From Bacteroidota bacterium (GTDB lineage: Bacteria; Bacteroidota; Bacteroidia; Chitinophagales; Chitinophagaceae), in contig JAEWKK010000003.1 of NCBI GenBank assembly GCA_023386045.1, positions 62,001 through 126,000 of the forward strand: 64,000 nt of DNA, read 5' to 3'. A program made the translations under genes and the position numbers. Below the pieces are notes generated by a model. That model was not told the DNA's origin, made no database searches, and saw only the letters and a program-made list of their open reading frames with translations. Shown piece by piece: positions 9,001-16,807 of this stretch; within the stretch, counting starts at the first letter, position 1, and the number at the start of each line of letters is the position of its first letter.

Positions 9001-9207
9001 ATGTCTTTGGATAATGCGTATACAGGTCCGGTTCGTGTACAATTGCTTAATGCATCGGGCATACCTGTTAAGGTTTACAATATGAATAAACCTGTAACCG
9101 GAACATGGAGAGTTGACATTCCTGCTTCTGACCTGGGTAATGGTATATATATTCTCCAGGTTCAAATGAAGAACTGGAAGTCTGCAAGGAAAATTGTAAA
9201 GCAATAA
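6043..9207 (+). CDS. Secreted alpha/beta-hydrolase (esterase) with three CBM6 and two PKD modules and a T9SS sorting domain
   Basis: A 1054-residue exported enzyme if started at ATG 6043; an in-frame TTG at 6025 is less likely. A signal peptide (about 1-23) is followed by an alpha/beta-hydrolase domain (about 30-300) with the nucleophile elbow GLSSG and a downstream His in NHNTW. Then come CBM6 (about 368-488), PKD-like (500-591), CBM6 (600-721), PKD-like (728-821), CBM6 (826-946) and a C-terminal type A T9SS sorting domain (965-1054, starting VEIYPNP). By family knowledge CBM6 binds beta-glycans such as xylan or glucans, so the protein is probably a carbohydrate esterase or depolymerase acting on plant or fungal wall polymers at the cell surface. 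The three CBM6 copies are very similar to each other, which suggests recent duplication. Alone in its transcript, ending at a terminator. Confidence 0.9.
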   Translation: MRYVKFTLFLLLLTTCFSFANAQSVLNPSDPVLNYDSLNKPTQPAWGEIGKWVRTPRLNWWNTDAYKCYIYKGIAFRLKFPKTYNPTANDGKKYPMIAFWHGLMESGDLYDNEFHLYWGGDFFRNAVENERFDGYVIAMQTLTTSGSFFAAGHYQAMREIIDYMVQNNKLDPFRVVSNGLSSGAVASWQMFLDHPSYISSVIAMSAPGNWNIPDVIETSKFTPVWYSNGGQDNNPTPFTADQNVAAFEAAGANFRRSFYPQANHNTWEPVWGEPTFWPTVNGAYASNPWPLYGKYKFAPGETISATIGLAPGFDAYEWRKDGVVIPGATGRSIQVSQLGVYDARVKRGTLWSDWSKAPVHIRSTNQYTRIEAESYTNMSNIGTETTQDTGGGLNVGWQDNGDWMDYSVFVNASGTYTVNFRVATFFNNPQFQLRKADGTVLATLNVPHTSDWQKWVTISAIVNLPAGLQTLRIITTSAVGGWNLNWWEIDGGSNMSAVVNQSPTANAGNDTTITLPTSSVTLNGSGTDPDGTISSYAWTKLSGPANGTISSPTTASTQVAGLEAGIYVFRLTVTDNSGAPSSDDVTITVNGAAGPSAGNIKIQAENYINMSGIQTESTSDVGGGLNVGWQDNGDWMDYAVNLASSGTFTVNFRVASYFTGAQFQLKNAAGTVLATVTVPNTGGFQNWTTVAAAVTLPPGAQTLRIYTNNANGGWNINWWEIVGASASPNQAPTADAGTDMIVILPNNSVTMNGGGTDTDGSIVAYAWSKVSGPGTGTIVNPTSANTAINNLSQGTYVFRLTVTDNAGATATDDVTVSVNQPSGTFTRIQAENYSTMSGIQTESTSDAGGGLNVGWQDTGDWMDYAVNLTTAGTRTVNFRVASYFTGAQFQLRKSDGTVLATLVCPNTGSFQNWTTISTQVTLPAGAQTLRLYTSAANGGWNINWWEIEDGMTSGRSSQPVTIIDTKPVVSVDAVEIYPNPVQDRFQMSLDNAYTGPVRVQLLNASGIPVKVYNMNKPVTGTWRVDIPASDLGNGIYILQVQMKNWKSARKIVKQ

Positions 9208-9227
9208 GAATTTTGATTCCTGATATA

Positions 9228-9260
9228 AAAAGGAAGTCCGAAAGGGCTTCCTTTTGTTTT
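9228..9260 (+). terminator. Intrinsic terminator after the CBM6 esterase
   Basis: A 9-bp stem AAAAGGAAG / CTTCCTTTT is followed by GTTTTTT. It lies 20 bp past the stop codon of the esterase, and excludes a TTG start at 9254 for the next gene. Confidence 0.8.
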
Positions 9261-9301
9261 TTAAAACGGGTGATTATCTTGGGTTGAATAATAAAAACCT
9301 G

Positions 9302-9760
9302 ATGGAACAAGCGCAAACCTTATTTACGTTAAGCATCGACCAGCCGGCAAGAACACATTTGAAAGAAGCAGCAAAATGGGCAAGATTTCTAGCCATCACA
9401 GGTATGATCTTTCTTGCTATGGCCTTGCTTGCATCTGTTGCCAGCATCACAATTTTATCAGACAATAATGATCTTTCATTTCCCATGAACAGGAGTAACG
9501 AGTTGGAAAGAGGAACAGCGTATAAGGTGGGAACTGTCATTGGTATATTGATGATGCTTTCGGTTTTGTTTTTTCCCTTGCTCTTTCTGCTCCAGTTCTC
9601 CAATAAAATAAGGACTGCATTAAAAACTAGTGATCAGCCAGACCTTGATCATGCATTTCTACATCTCAAACGCTATTTCCGGTATATTGGAATTGTTCTG
9701 ATCATTATACTCGGGATTTACGCACTTACATTCCTCCTGGCTATTGCAGGGAAATTCTAG
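9302..9760 (+). CDS. Membrane protein resembling DUF5362
   Basis: A 152-residue protein starting at ATG 9302. The longer frame from 9254 would begin inside the terminator. The N-terminal portion LKEAAKWARFLAITGMIFL leads into a first helix. A second helix is near residues 75-100 (VGTVIGILMMLSVLFFPLLF), a soluble segment with HAFLHLKRYFRYIG follows, and a last helix closes the protein. This arrangement matches my memory of the DUF5362 family in Bacteroidota; function unknown. It converges with the RDD gene, overlapping it by 4 bp. Confidence 0.65.
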   Translation: MEQAQTLFTLSIDQPARTHLKEAAKWARFLAITGMIFLAMALLASVASITILSDNNDLSFPMNRSNELERGTAYKVGTVIGILMMLSVLFFPLLFLLQFSNKIRTALKTSDQPDLDHAFLHLKRYFRYIGIVLIIILGIYALTFLLAIAGKF

Positions 9761-10533
9761 TGAGCCGAGAGATAATTATAATCTTTTAAAAGTATCTCCA
9801 GGAATTCAAGAGGAGGAAGAGTAGTTTGAATATTCAGGTGATTCCTGATCTTGTTGCTGGCCATTTCAGCAAGATTGTAATCATTTCTTTTTCTTGAAGC
9901 ATCAATGATTCCTTTGAGTGAATTGATGTCGCGGTCGGAGAGGTGCATGACCTGCGGAAAGGAAGGAGTATAGCTGTCTTCAATATTCAGAAAAACAGTA
10001 TCGGTGATGCTGTGTTTTTCAGATGTACGGATCAACAGTGTATGAGCCAGCATATCACCCAGTCTTTGATTTTTTTTACTTGCATTTACCAGGATCACAT
10101 CAGTAATAAAAAGACCCAGTGGAATTCCGATCTGCCAGTAGGTTTCCAGGTTACCGCCACCGGAAGCAGAAAGAATAAGAATGAAAACAGCCATGAGGTC
10201 AGAGGTTCTTATCAGCCACCGGATCATGAATTGGCCGATTCCAGGTTGACCCCCATTCTCATTCACCACCCTGATGCCTGTGATTTTTTTTCCAAAGCTT
10301 TGACCATTCATGGTGATCTCGCAAATAAAATGATAGCTAAGCAATATGATGATCAGCAACACCGACAGTAATGAAACCAGGCTGGTGCCTGCATTATTTC
10401 TTTCCAATTGCTGAAGAAACTCTATCCCTATCCTTGCAATAATAAAAAGTATGATGATGTCTACCACCCATGCCAGTAACCGCCTGTGAAAGGGAGCCGC
10501 AGGAAATTCTAGTTCTATGTTGAAATTGGTCAT
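9757..10533 (-). CDS. RDD family membrane protein
   Basis: A 258-residue protein from ATG 10533 (MTNFNIELEFPAAP); an upstream ATG at 10557 is possible. The RDD signature appears as RRLLAWVVDIIILF (Arg and Asp in the first helix), and GKKITGIRVVNENG and QRLGDMLAHTLLI are the later conserved pieces. The C-terminal 85 residues are a soluble extension beyond the RDD domain. RDD proteins are polytopic and of uncertain function, sometimes transport-linked. It is divergent from the SpoIIM-DUF4129-DUF4350-MoxR-DUF58 operon, and RDD genes travel with that operon in distant bacteria, so it is probably part of the same system. Confidence 0.85.
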   Translation of the reverse strand: MTNFNIELEFPAAPFHRRLLAWVVDIIILFIIARIGIEFLQQLERNNAGTSLVSLLSVLLIIILLSYHFICEITMNGQSFGKKITGIRVVNENGGQPGIGQFMIRWLIRTSDLMAVFILILSASGGGNLETYWQIGIPLGLFITDVILVNASKKNQRLGDMLAHTLLIRTSEKHSITDTVFLNIEDSYTPSFPQVMHLSDRDINSLKGIIDASRKRNDYNLAEMASNKIRNHLNIQTTLPPLEFLEILLKDYNYLSAH

Positions 10534-10579
10534 GATGCGGATCACCGACATAATCATGTTTTTGCAGGGGACAAGTTAA

Positions 10580-11611
10580 ATGAATTCTTCAATTTTTATC
10601 TTTCCCTACAATGCTTTTTATAGTATTTTACAAGCTCAATCTTTCATTTTGAGGGAAGGACTCTTTATCAAAAAAAATAAGGACCGCTGGGAGAGGCTCG
10701 AACACCGTACACCTGTTGATCCGGATGAAATGGCCAAAGATTTTACCAAACTGGTAGATGACCTGGCTTATGCTAAAACATTTTATCCAACCAGCCGTGT
10801 TACCTATTATATCAACTCTCTTGCTTCAAGGATCTACCTGGGCATTTACCGCAACAGGAAGGAAGAATCCAACAGGCTGTTGAAATTCTGGTCATACGAT
10901 GTTCCCTTTACAGTTGGTAAACATTACCGCCTCATTTTATTTTCCCTGCTTGTCTTTTGTATTTTTTTTGCAGTAGGTTTTTTTTCTGCATCAAAGGATC
11001 CCGCTTTTTTAAATGGCATACTGGGTGAAGAGTATGTAGAGATGACGGAAAGAAATATCGAGAATGGAAATCCATTTGGTGTTTACCAGGATGCCAATGC
11101 TTTTATCATGTTCCTGAGGATCATGATGAATAATGTGTTGGTATCATTTACCCTTTTTTTCCGCGGCATTGTGCTTGGGATTCCTTCCTTAATGGGCCTT
11201 GTCAGCAATTCCATCATGGTAGGAAGTTTTGAACAGCTCTTTCATAAGCATGGACTGGGTCCTGCATGGGTGATGGCAGTGCTGATCCACGGATTGTTAG
11301 AATTAACAGCATTGATACTGGCCTGCTCTGCGGGAATGATCATGGGAACAGGTTATCTTTTTCCAAAAACCGGGAGAAGATGGGATGCTTTCAAACAGTC
11401 GGCAAAGGACGGCGTTAAGCTTATTATAGGACTGGTTCCTGTTTTTGTGATCGCTGCATTTTTTGAAAGCTATGTTACCCGGCATTATAAAATGCCCATG
11501 GCTTTGAATCTAATCATATTATTGGTCACAGCTGTTTTTGTTGTATGGTATTTTGTGATCTATCCAATGATGCTGCATAGGGAATTGAAAGTAAAAACCG
11601 CCGATGCCTGA
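10580..11611 (+). CDS. Stage II sporulation protein M-like membrane protein (DUF95/SpoIIM family)
   Basis: A 343-residue polytopic protein. The start is uncertain. ATG at 10580 gives an N-terminus unlike the family, whereas a TTG at 10649 would give REGLFIKKNKDRW, which looks like the usual beginning. The soluble N-terminal part (helical, to about residue 110) is followed by several membrane helices, with VLIHGLLELTALILA as the conserved family helix. This organism shows no sign of sporulating; SpoIIM homologues are widespread in non-spore-formers next to MoxR/DUF58 genes. First gene of a tight five-gene operon and overlapping the next gene by 8 bp. Confidence 0.85.
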   Translation: MNSSIFIFPYNAFYSILQAQSFILREGLFIKKNKDRWERLEHRTPVDPDEMAKDFTKLVDDLAYAKTFYPTSRVTYYINSLASRIYLGIYRNRKEESNRLLKFWSYDVPFTVGKHYRLILFSLLVFCIFFAVGFFSASKDPAFLNGILGEEYVEMTERNIENGNPFGVYQDANAFIMFLRIMMNNVLVSFTLFFRGIVLGIPSLMGLVSNSIMVGSFEQLFHKHGLGPAWVMAVLIHGLLELTALILACSAGMIMGTGYLFPKTGRRWDAFKQSAKDGVKLIIGLVPVFVIAAFFESYVTRHYKMPMALNLIILLVTAVFVVWYFVIYPMMLHRELKVKTADA

Positions 11612-12347
11612 AAAAATCACATACAGTATTCTGCTGGGTTGTTGCCTGCTTTTTAATGCAACTGTAAATGCTCAAGAGGGGGAAGGTGTGATCATGGTAC
11701 CGACAGTGGATACAGTGTATGAGGTAAATGACCAGATGAATGGCAGCAATGAAATATTGCCTGTAGATTCCATTTCTTTGGTTCCTGCAAGAAAGGTCAA
11801 TGAAGCAGCATCAAAGAGAATCAGAAAGGATGAAGATTACTGGTATGCTAATGAGAAGTTACCAGGAAAAGAAAAACCTGCAAAGGCAACAGGAAGAAGC
11901 TGGGCGGATATTTTATTCTGGATCTTACTGGGTGCAGGATTTATTGCCCTGCTAACCTGGTTTCTTACATCAAGTAATGTTTTTTTATTCAGGAAAAAAC
12001 ATGCCAACATTCCATTGGATACAGAAGATGCAGAGGAAAATATTTATGAACTTGACTTTGAAAAGGAGATCCACAAAGCCGTTAGGTCCGGCAATTACAG
12101 GATGGCAGTTCGTATGTTGTACCTGCAGCTTTTAAGGAATTTATCAGACAGGGAAATCATACAGTATTCAACTGATAAAACTAACAGCCAGTACCTGGCT
12201 CAATTATCAGGAACAAAGTTTTATAATGACTTTTTTACGCTGACAAGGCATTTTGATTATATATGGTATGGTGAATTTCCTTTGACAGAAGAAGGTTATG
12301 CTTTACTGGAAAAAGATTTCCGTCAATTCAATTCAAAACTGTCATGA
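11604..12347 (+). CDS. DUF4129 domain membrane protein
   Basis: A 247-residue protein with a signal peptide (cleavage near residue 23, after NA), an external segment, one membrane helix at about residues 108-128 (ILFWILLGAGFIALLTW) and a cytoplasmic DUF4129 domain (about 150-247) containing RSGNYRMAVRMLYLQLLRNL. DUF4129 is usually found fused to or beside transglutaminase-like or MoxR/DUF58 genes; no activity is known. It starts within the SpoIIM gene and its stop overlaps the next start in ATGA, so the three proteins are translationally coupled. Confidence 0.8.
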   Translation: MPEKITYSILLGCCLLFNATVNAQEGEGVIMVPTVDTVYEVNDQMNGSNEILPVDSISLVPARKVNEAASKRIRKDEDYWYANEKLPGKEKPAKATGRSWADILFWILLGAGFIALLTWFLTSSNVFLFRKKHANIPLDTEDAEENIYELDFEKEIHKAVRSGNYRMAVRMLYLQLLRNLSDREIIQYSTDKTNSQYLAQLSGTKFYNDFFTLTRHFDYIWYGEFPLTEEGYALLEKDFRQFNSKLS

Positions 12348-13570
12348 TCAGAAAGTTCCTGCCATATATTATCGGTCTGGCTATCCTGGCAATCATCATT
12401 GTGGTGATTGTTTCAGGAAAGACAACCAGGCGATCCTTTGATGAGAGGATCACACTTCGGCAAAAGGACAAAATCCCCTATGGAACTGCAGCTGCCCAGG
12501 AATTGCTTCCCTATTTATTTCCACGGACAGAATTTTTTACAGGAAATGAAGCTCCGGGTAATTGGAATCATTTGAACCAGTATGGTAATGGACAGGCATT
12601 GGTCCTGATGTCAAAGAATTTTTATGGCGATGAGTATGAACTTGCCCAGCTGATGCGATTTGTAAAAGAGGGCAACTATGTTTTTATCATTGGTCGCAAC
12701 TTCTCAGAAGAAACTCAGAAGTATTTTGGTTTTGCAACCAGCTCCAATGTGCTTGAGGATTATTATAACACCGATGATGTAGACAGCCTGCAGGTGCATT
12801 TGCAAAAACCTTCCTATCAAACTGACAGTAGTTTTGTTTTTCCGGGATTGAGATATGAAGGATGGATCAGTGAATATGATACTGCAAAAACCATAGTGTT
12901 AGGGAGGAATGCATCGGGAGATCCCAATTTTATCAGGCTTAATGCAGGTGATGGATCTTTTTTCATTCATACCGCTCCACTGGCATTCAGCAACTATTTT
13001 ATCCTTCATAAAAACAACGAGGATTATTTCAGCCAGGTATTTTCCGTGATGCCAACTTCCATTGAAAAGATGGAGTGGAATGAGTATTACCTGAACAAGT
13101 CATCATCCAACAACAGTAAAAGTAAAAACAAAGGCCTGCTGGAAGTACTCATGCGCTATCCATCTTTCAGGTATGGTTTGATCACTGCAATTCTTCTTTT
13201 ATTAACTTTTGTGGTGATGGAGATGAGACGCAGGCAGAGGATGATCCCATTGTACCAGCGACCCAGGAACGATTCCATGGATTTTGTAAAGACCATGGGA
13301 AGATTATATCATGATCGTAGGGATCACGCCAACCTGGCCAGGAAAATGAGCAATTATTTTATGGAGCATGTGAGAACTCAGTATAAATTGCCCACGCAGC
13401 AACTGGATGATGAATTCATTCAGTCGCTTCATTATAAATCAGGGTATGCACTGGAAAAACTTGCCGGTATTGTGAGCTTTATTCATGAACTTGACCAACA
13501 AGGACAGATCAGTGAAAAGCAGCTGGCATCTTTTCACAGGCAGCTGGAATTATTTTATCAAAACACCTAA
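12344..13570 (+). CDS. DUF4350 domain membrane protein
   Basis: A 408-residue protein with a membrane anchor at residues 5-26, a periplasmic DUF4350 domain (about 40-260, with GTAAAQELLPYLF and ALVLMSKNF), a second helix near residue 278, and a cytoplasmic tail. DUF4350 has a glutamine-amidotransferase-like fold without obvious catalytic residues, and is thought to bind rather than catalyse. Two helices place both termini in the cytoplasm, where the tail could contact the MoxR ATPase encoded immediately downstream (1 nt gap). Confidence 0.8.
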   Translation: MIRKFLPYIIGLAILAIIIVVIVSGKTTRRSFDERITLRQKDKIPYGTAAAQELLPYLFPRTEFFTGNEAPGNWNHLNQYGNGQALVLMSKNFYGDEYELAQLMRFVKEGNYVFIIGRNFSEETQKYFGFATSSNVLEDYYNTDDVDSLQVHLQKPSYQTDSSFVFPGLRYEGWISEYDTAKTIVLGRNASGDPNFIRLNAGDGSFFIHTAPLAFSNYFILHKNNEDYFSQVFSVMPTSIEKMEWNEYYLNKSSSNNSKSKNKGLLEVLMRYPSFRYGLITAILLLLTFVVMEMRRRQRMIPLYQRPRNDSMDFVKTMGRLYHDRRDHANLARKMSNYFMEHVRTQYKLPTQQLDDEFIQSLHYKSGYALEKLAGIVSFIHELDQQGQISEKQLASFHRQLELFYQNT

Positions 13571-13571
13571 A

Positions 13572-14549
13572 ATGGAAGAACAAGTATTAGGAACAAGAAC
13601 CGATCTCACTGCACTCAATCTTGCCGTGCAAAACATTCGCGACCAGATCCGCAAAGTGATCGTTGGGCAGGATGAAATGGTAAGACTAATCATAGCAGCC
13701 CTGCTGGCAGACGGGCATGTACTGATAGAAGGCGTGCCGGGGGTAGCAAAAACTTTAACGGCCAAGCTGGTTGCCAGTTCTCTGAATGTTGGTTTTTCAC
13801 GGATTCAGTTCACACCTGACCTGATGCCTTCTGATGTTCTGGGTACACCGGTTTTCAATCCGCAGGAAGCCAAATTTGAATTTAAAAAAGGTCCTCTTTT
13901 CAGCAATATTGTTTTGATAGATGAGATCAACCGTGCACCTGCCAAAACACAGGCCGCGCTTTTTGAAGTGATGGAAGAAAAGCAGATCACGGTGGATGGA
14001 AAGACCTATCCCATGCAGGCTCCATTCATGGTACTGGCCACACAGAATCCAATAGAGCAGGAAGGCACTTACCGCTTGCCCGAAGCGCAGCTGGACCGTT
14101 TTTTATTTAAGGTACTTGTGCCTTATCCAACAGAGCAGGAAGAGTTTGACATTCTCCGGCAGTTTCACAACATGGGTAATGTAAATGTATTGTCACTTAT
14201 AGATGCTGTGCTGCCAGGAAGCCAGATCGTAGAGATCAGGAAGCAGGTAAAGACCCTGGTGATTGAAGAAAAATTATTGCAGTTCATTGCGCATCTTACA
14301 CATATGACCAGGAATCACAAATCCATTTACCTCGGAGCTTCTCCACGTGCTTCACTGGCAATCATGAATGCTTCAAAGGCCATTGCTGCCATTAACGGCC
14401 GTGATTTTGTTACCCCGGATGATATACTAGAAGTGGTGCCACCGGTATTGCGCCACCGAATTATTTTGTCACCCGACAAGGAAATGGAAGGCATCAGCGA
14501 AGACGCGGTGCTGAAACAGATCATTCATTCTATGGATATACCACGTTAA
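13572..14549 (+). CDS. MoxR-family AAA+ ATPase
   Basis: A 325-residue protein started at ATG 13572; the longer frame from 13485 lies in the preceding gene. Walker A is GVPGVAKT, Walker B is IVLIDEINRA, sensor 1 is LATQNPIEQEGTY and sensor 2 / C-terminal lid contains LGASPRASLAI, all as in MoxR. MoxR proteins form hexamers that remodel or insert cofactors into partner proteins, normally through a DUF58 or VWA partner. Here the partner DUF58 gene starts in the stop codon (TAATG overlap of 1 bp). It sits in the cytoplasm at the membrane face of the operon's other products. Confidence 0.95.
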   Translation: MEEQVLGTRTDLTALNLAVQNIRDQIRKVIVGQDEMVRLIIAALLADGHVLIEGVPGVAKTLTAKLVASSLNVGFSRIQFTPDLMPSDVLGTPVFNPQEAKFEFKKGPLFSNIVLIDEINRAPAKTQAALFEVMEEKQITVDGKTYPMQAPFMVLATQNPIEQEGTYRLPEAQLDRFLFKVLVPYPTEQEEFDILRQFHNMGNVNVLSLIDAVLPGSQIVEIRKQVKTLVIEEKLLQFIAHLTHMTRNHKSIYLGASPRASLAIMNASKAIAAINGRDFVTPDDILEVVPPVLRHRIILSPDKEMEGISEDAVLKQIIHSMDIPR

Positions 14550-15895
14550 TGCAACGATTGATAGCCATATGGGATAACACGAGTCTTCGTTTGAACCGGC
14601 CGTTTTATTATACAGGTCTGGCATCGGCCACTATTTTCATGCTCAGCTATTTTGCTGATGTACTTTTTAATATAGCCCTGGCTCTTCTTTTTTTTACTGC
14701 CATCACAATGCTGGTTGAAATATTTTTATTGTACAGGGTAAAAGGTATCAAAGCTGAGCGCATTGTTGCTGATAGATTGAGCAATGGAGATATGAACCGT
14801 ATTGTAATTCCTATACAGAGCAGTTATGATTATAAGATCAATTGCACAGTGATAGATGAATTGCCTTTTCAATTGCAACTGCGCAACTGGAAAAGAAAAC
14901 TGCAGGTGGATGCTCTGGGGCATTACGATCTTGTTTACGAGATCAACCCGGTAGAAAGGGGTGAATACCAGTTTGGGAATATCAATATTTATGTAAAAGG
15001 ACCAATAGGACTGGTCAGCCGGCGTTATATCATTCCACAGGAACAGGTAGTGAAAGTGTATCCATCCTTTGTGCAAATGAGGCGTTACCAGTTGATGGCT
15101 GTAGGAACACATTTACATGAATCTGGTGTGAAGAGAGTGCGAAAGCTGGGACACAGCATGGAGTTTGAGCAGATCAAGGAGTACGTGATAGGTGATGATT
15201 ACAGAACCATCAACTGGAAAGCAACTGCCAGAAGGGGAGACCTGATGGTGAATAATTTTACCGATGAAAGAAGCCAGCAGATCTATTGTGTAATCAATAA
15301 AGGAAGGGTGATGAAAATGCCTTTCGAAGGAATGACTCTTCTTGATCATGCTATTAATGCTTCATTGGTGTTATCCAACGTGGCCTTGCAAAAACATGAT
15401 AAGGCAGGACTGATCTGTTTTTCACAAAACCTCGATGCTTTTATAGCTGCAGATAAAAAGCCCACGCAGATCAATCATATTCTTGAAGCATTGTACAAAC
15501 AGCAGACGGCTTTTTTGGAACCTGATATGGAGAAGCTTTTCTCTGCAGTGCGTAACAGGATTACACATAGAAGTCTTTTGATCTTCTTCACCAATTTTGA
15601 ATCCATGGAAAGCCTGGAGCGGGAATTACCTTCGCTCAAAAGGCTGGCACATTATCATTTGCTGATGGTTGTATTTTTTGAGAACACAGAATTGAAAGAG
15701 CTGGTGGAATCAAAAGCTTCATCGTTAGAGGATATTTACATCAAAACCATCGCGGAGAAATTCAGGTATGAAAAACAGCTTATCGCTCGTGAGCTAAGGA
15801 AGCATGGGATCATTGCCGTACTCACTTCACCACAACATCTCACCATCAACGCCCTCAATAAATACCTGGAATTAAAGAACAGGTCTTCCATTTAA
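14549..15895 (+). CDS. DUF58 domain protein, MoxR partner
   Basis: A 448-residue protein with two N-terminal membrane helices (about 20-60), a beta-rich segment, and the DUF58 signature GDDYRTINWKATARRGDLMV near residue 212. The VWA-like half that follows reads YCVINKGRVMKMP. The metal-binding DxSxS motif of true VWA domains is absent, with Asn in the first position, so a divalent-metal MIDAS is probably not formed. DUF58 proteins are the standard partners of MoxR ATPases. Last gene of the operon; truB has its own -7 box 27 bp later. Confidence 0.9.
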   Translation: MQRLIAIWDNTSLRLNRPFYYTGLASATIFMLSYFADVLFNIALALLFFTAITMLVEIFLLYRVKGIKAERIVADRLSNGDMNRIVIPIQSSYDYKINCTVIDELPFQLQLRNWKRKLQVDALGHYDLVYEINPVERGEYQFGNINIYVKGPIGLVSRRYIIPQEQVVKVYPSFVQMRRYQLMAVGTHLHESGVKRVRKLGHSMEFEQIKEYVIGDDYRTINWKATARRGDLMVNNFTDERSQQIYCVINKGRVMKMPFEGMTLLDHAINASLVLSNVALQKHDKAGLICFSQNLDAFIAADKKPTQINHILEALYKQQTAFLEPDMEKLFSAVRNRITHRSLLIFFTNFESMESLERELPSLKRLAHYHLLMVVFFENTELKELVESKASSLEDIYIKTIAEKFRYEKQLIARELRKHGIIAVLTSPQHLTINALNKYLELKNRSSI

Positions 15896-15921
15896 ATTTA
15901 GCAGGTTAAGAGCTGCTCCCT

Positions 15922-15929
15922 TAGCTTTG
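15922..15929 (+). promoter_or_regulatory. -7 box of truB (TAGCTTTG)
   Basis: A perfect TAnnTTTG box ends 6 nt before the truB ATG at 15936. Transcription would start at or next to the start codon, implying a leaderless mRNA. No clear -33 TTG is visible. Confidence 0.55.
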
Positions 15930-15935
15930 TTGCCC

Positions 15936-16622
15936 ATGGAAAAGCCGGGTATTTTTGAAGAAGGGCAGGTGCTACTGATCAACAAGCCATTGAGATGGAC
16001 TTCTTTTGATGTGGTAAGAAAGATTCGAAACCTGATCAGGATAAAAAAAGTTGGACATGCAGGAACACTGGATCCTTTGGCAACGGGATTGTTGATCGTA
16101 TGCACTGGAAAATTTACCAAGAAGATCAATGAGTACATGGCGCAGGAAAAAGAATACACGGGGATTATCACTCTTGGCGCTACCACACCTACGTATGATT
16201 TGGAAAGTGAACCTGTTAATCATCAACCATTTGATCATCTCACTCAAGAACAACTGGAAGCTACTGCACGAACCTTTACAGGATTGATACAACAGGTGCC
16301 ACCCATTCATTCTGCAATCAAGAAAGATGGTAAACGAGTTTATGAACTGGCGAGAAAGGGTCAGGATGTAAAGCTGGAACCCAGGCCTGTAACCATTTAT
16401 TGTTTTGAGATCATTAAAATTGAATTACCTGAAGTTCATTTTAAAGTCGTTTGTTCAACCGGCACCTATATCCGGAGTCTTGCCAATGATTTTGGTGAGA
16501 AGCTGGGATGCGGCGGTTATCTCAGCGCCTTGTGCCGTACACGTATCGGCAATTTTCTATTGCAGGATGCTGAAAGCATGGAGGGTTTTGAGGCGAGGGT
16601 GAAGGTTGATCGGGAGACGTGA
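15936..16622 (+). CDS. truB: tRNA pseudouridine(55) synthase TruB
   Basis: A 228-residue protein that isomerises U55 in the T-loop of tRNAs. The catalytic aspartate is in GHAGTLDPLATGLL (about residues 42-55), and the YELARKG and TGTYIRSLANDFG motifs of the TruB family follow. ATG 15936 is preferred over the in-frame TTG at 15927, because that TTG lies in the -7 promoter box. It is shorter than E. coli TruB because it lacks the C-terminal PUA domain, as in other Bacteroidota. Downstream of the MoxR/DUF58 operon but with its own promoter signal. Confidence 0.95.
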   Translation: MEKPGIFEEGQVLLINKPLRWTSFDVVRKIRNLIRIKKVGHAGTLDPLATGLLIVCTGKFTKKINEYMAQEKEYTGIITLGATTPTYDLESEPVNHQPFDHLTQEQLEATARTFTGLIQQVPPIHSAIKKDGKRVYELARKGQDVKLEPRPVTIYCFEIIKIELPEVHFKVVCSTGTYIRSLANDFGEKLGCGGYLSALCRTRIGNFLLQDAESMEGFEARVKVDRET

Positions 16623-16807
16623 AGCGGGAAACGTTATTAGTTGTTTAAGGTTTAATGTTTAATGTTTAAGGTTGCTTACAGGATGACAAAAACATCGTAC
16701 AGAAAAGAGCAACTCATGAACGCCACCAACCATCAACTATAAAAAATCAGCTATCTGCCATAAGCCATCTGCCACTACACTATGAACCATGAACTATGAT
16801 CTATTCG
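16623..16807. repeat. Non-coding spacer with short tandem and degenerate repeats
   Basis: This 185-bp spacer holds four tandem 7-bp units GTTTAAK at 16643-16670. Beyond them lies a stretch of degenerate, self-similar words such as CTATCTGCCATAAGCCAT and ATGAACCATGAACTATGA (about 16725-16800). No gene, promoter or terminator is evident. It resembles the A/C-rich simple-sequence spacers seen between convergent genes in related genomes. The tail of truB and the tail of the tamL-like gene meet here. Confidence 0.6.

Noticed and set aside
16643..16670. Short tandem GTTTAAK units as a promoter or binding array
   Set aside because: They lie between the 3' ends of two convergent genes, where no promoter is needed.
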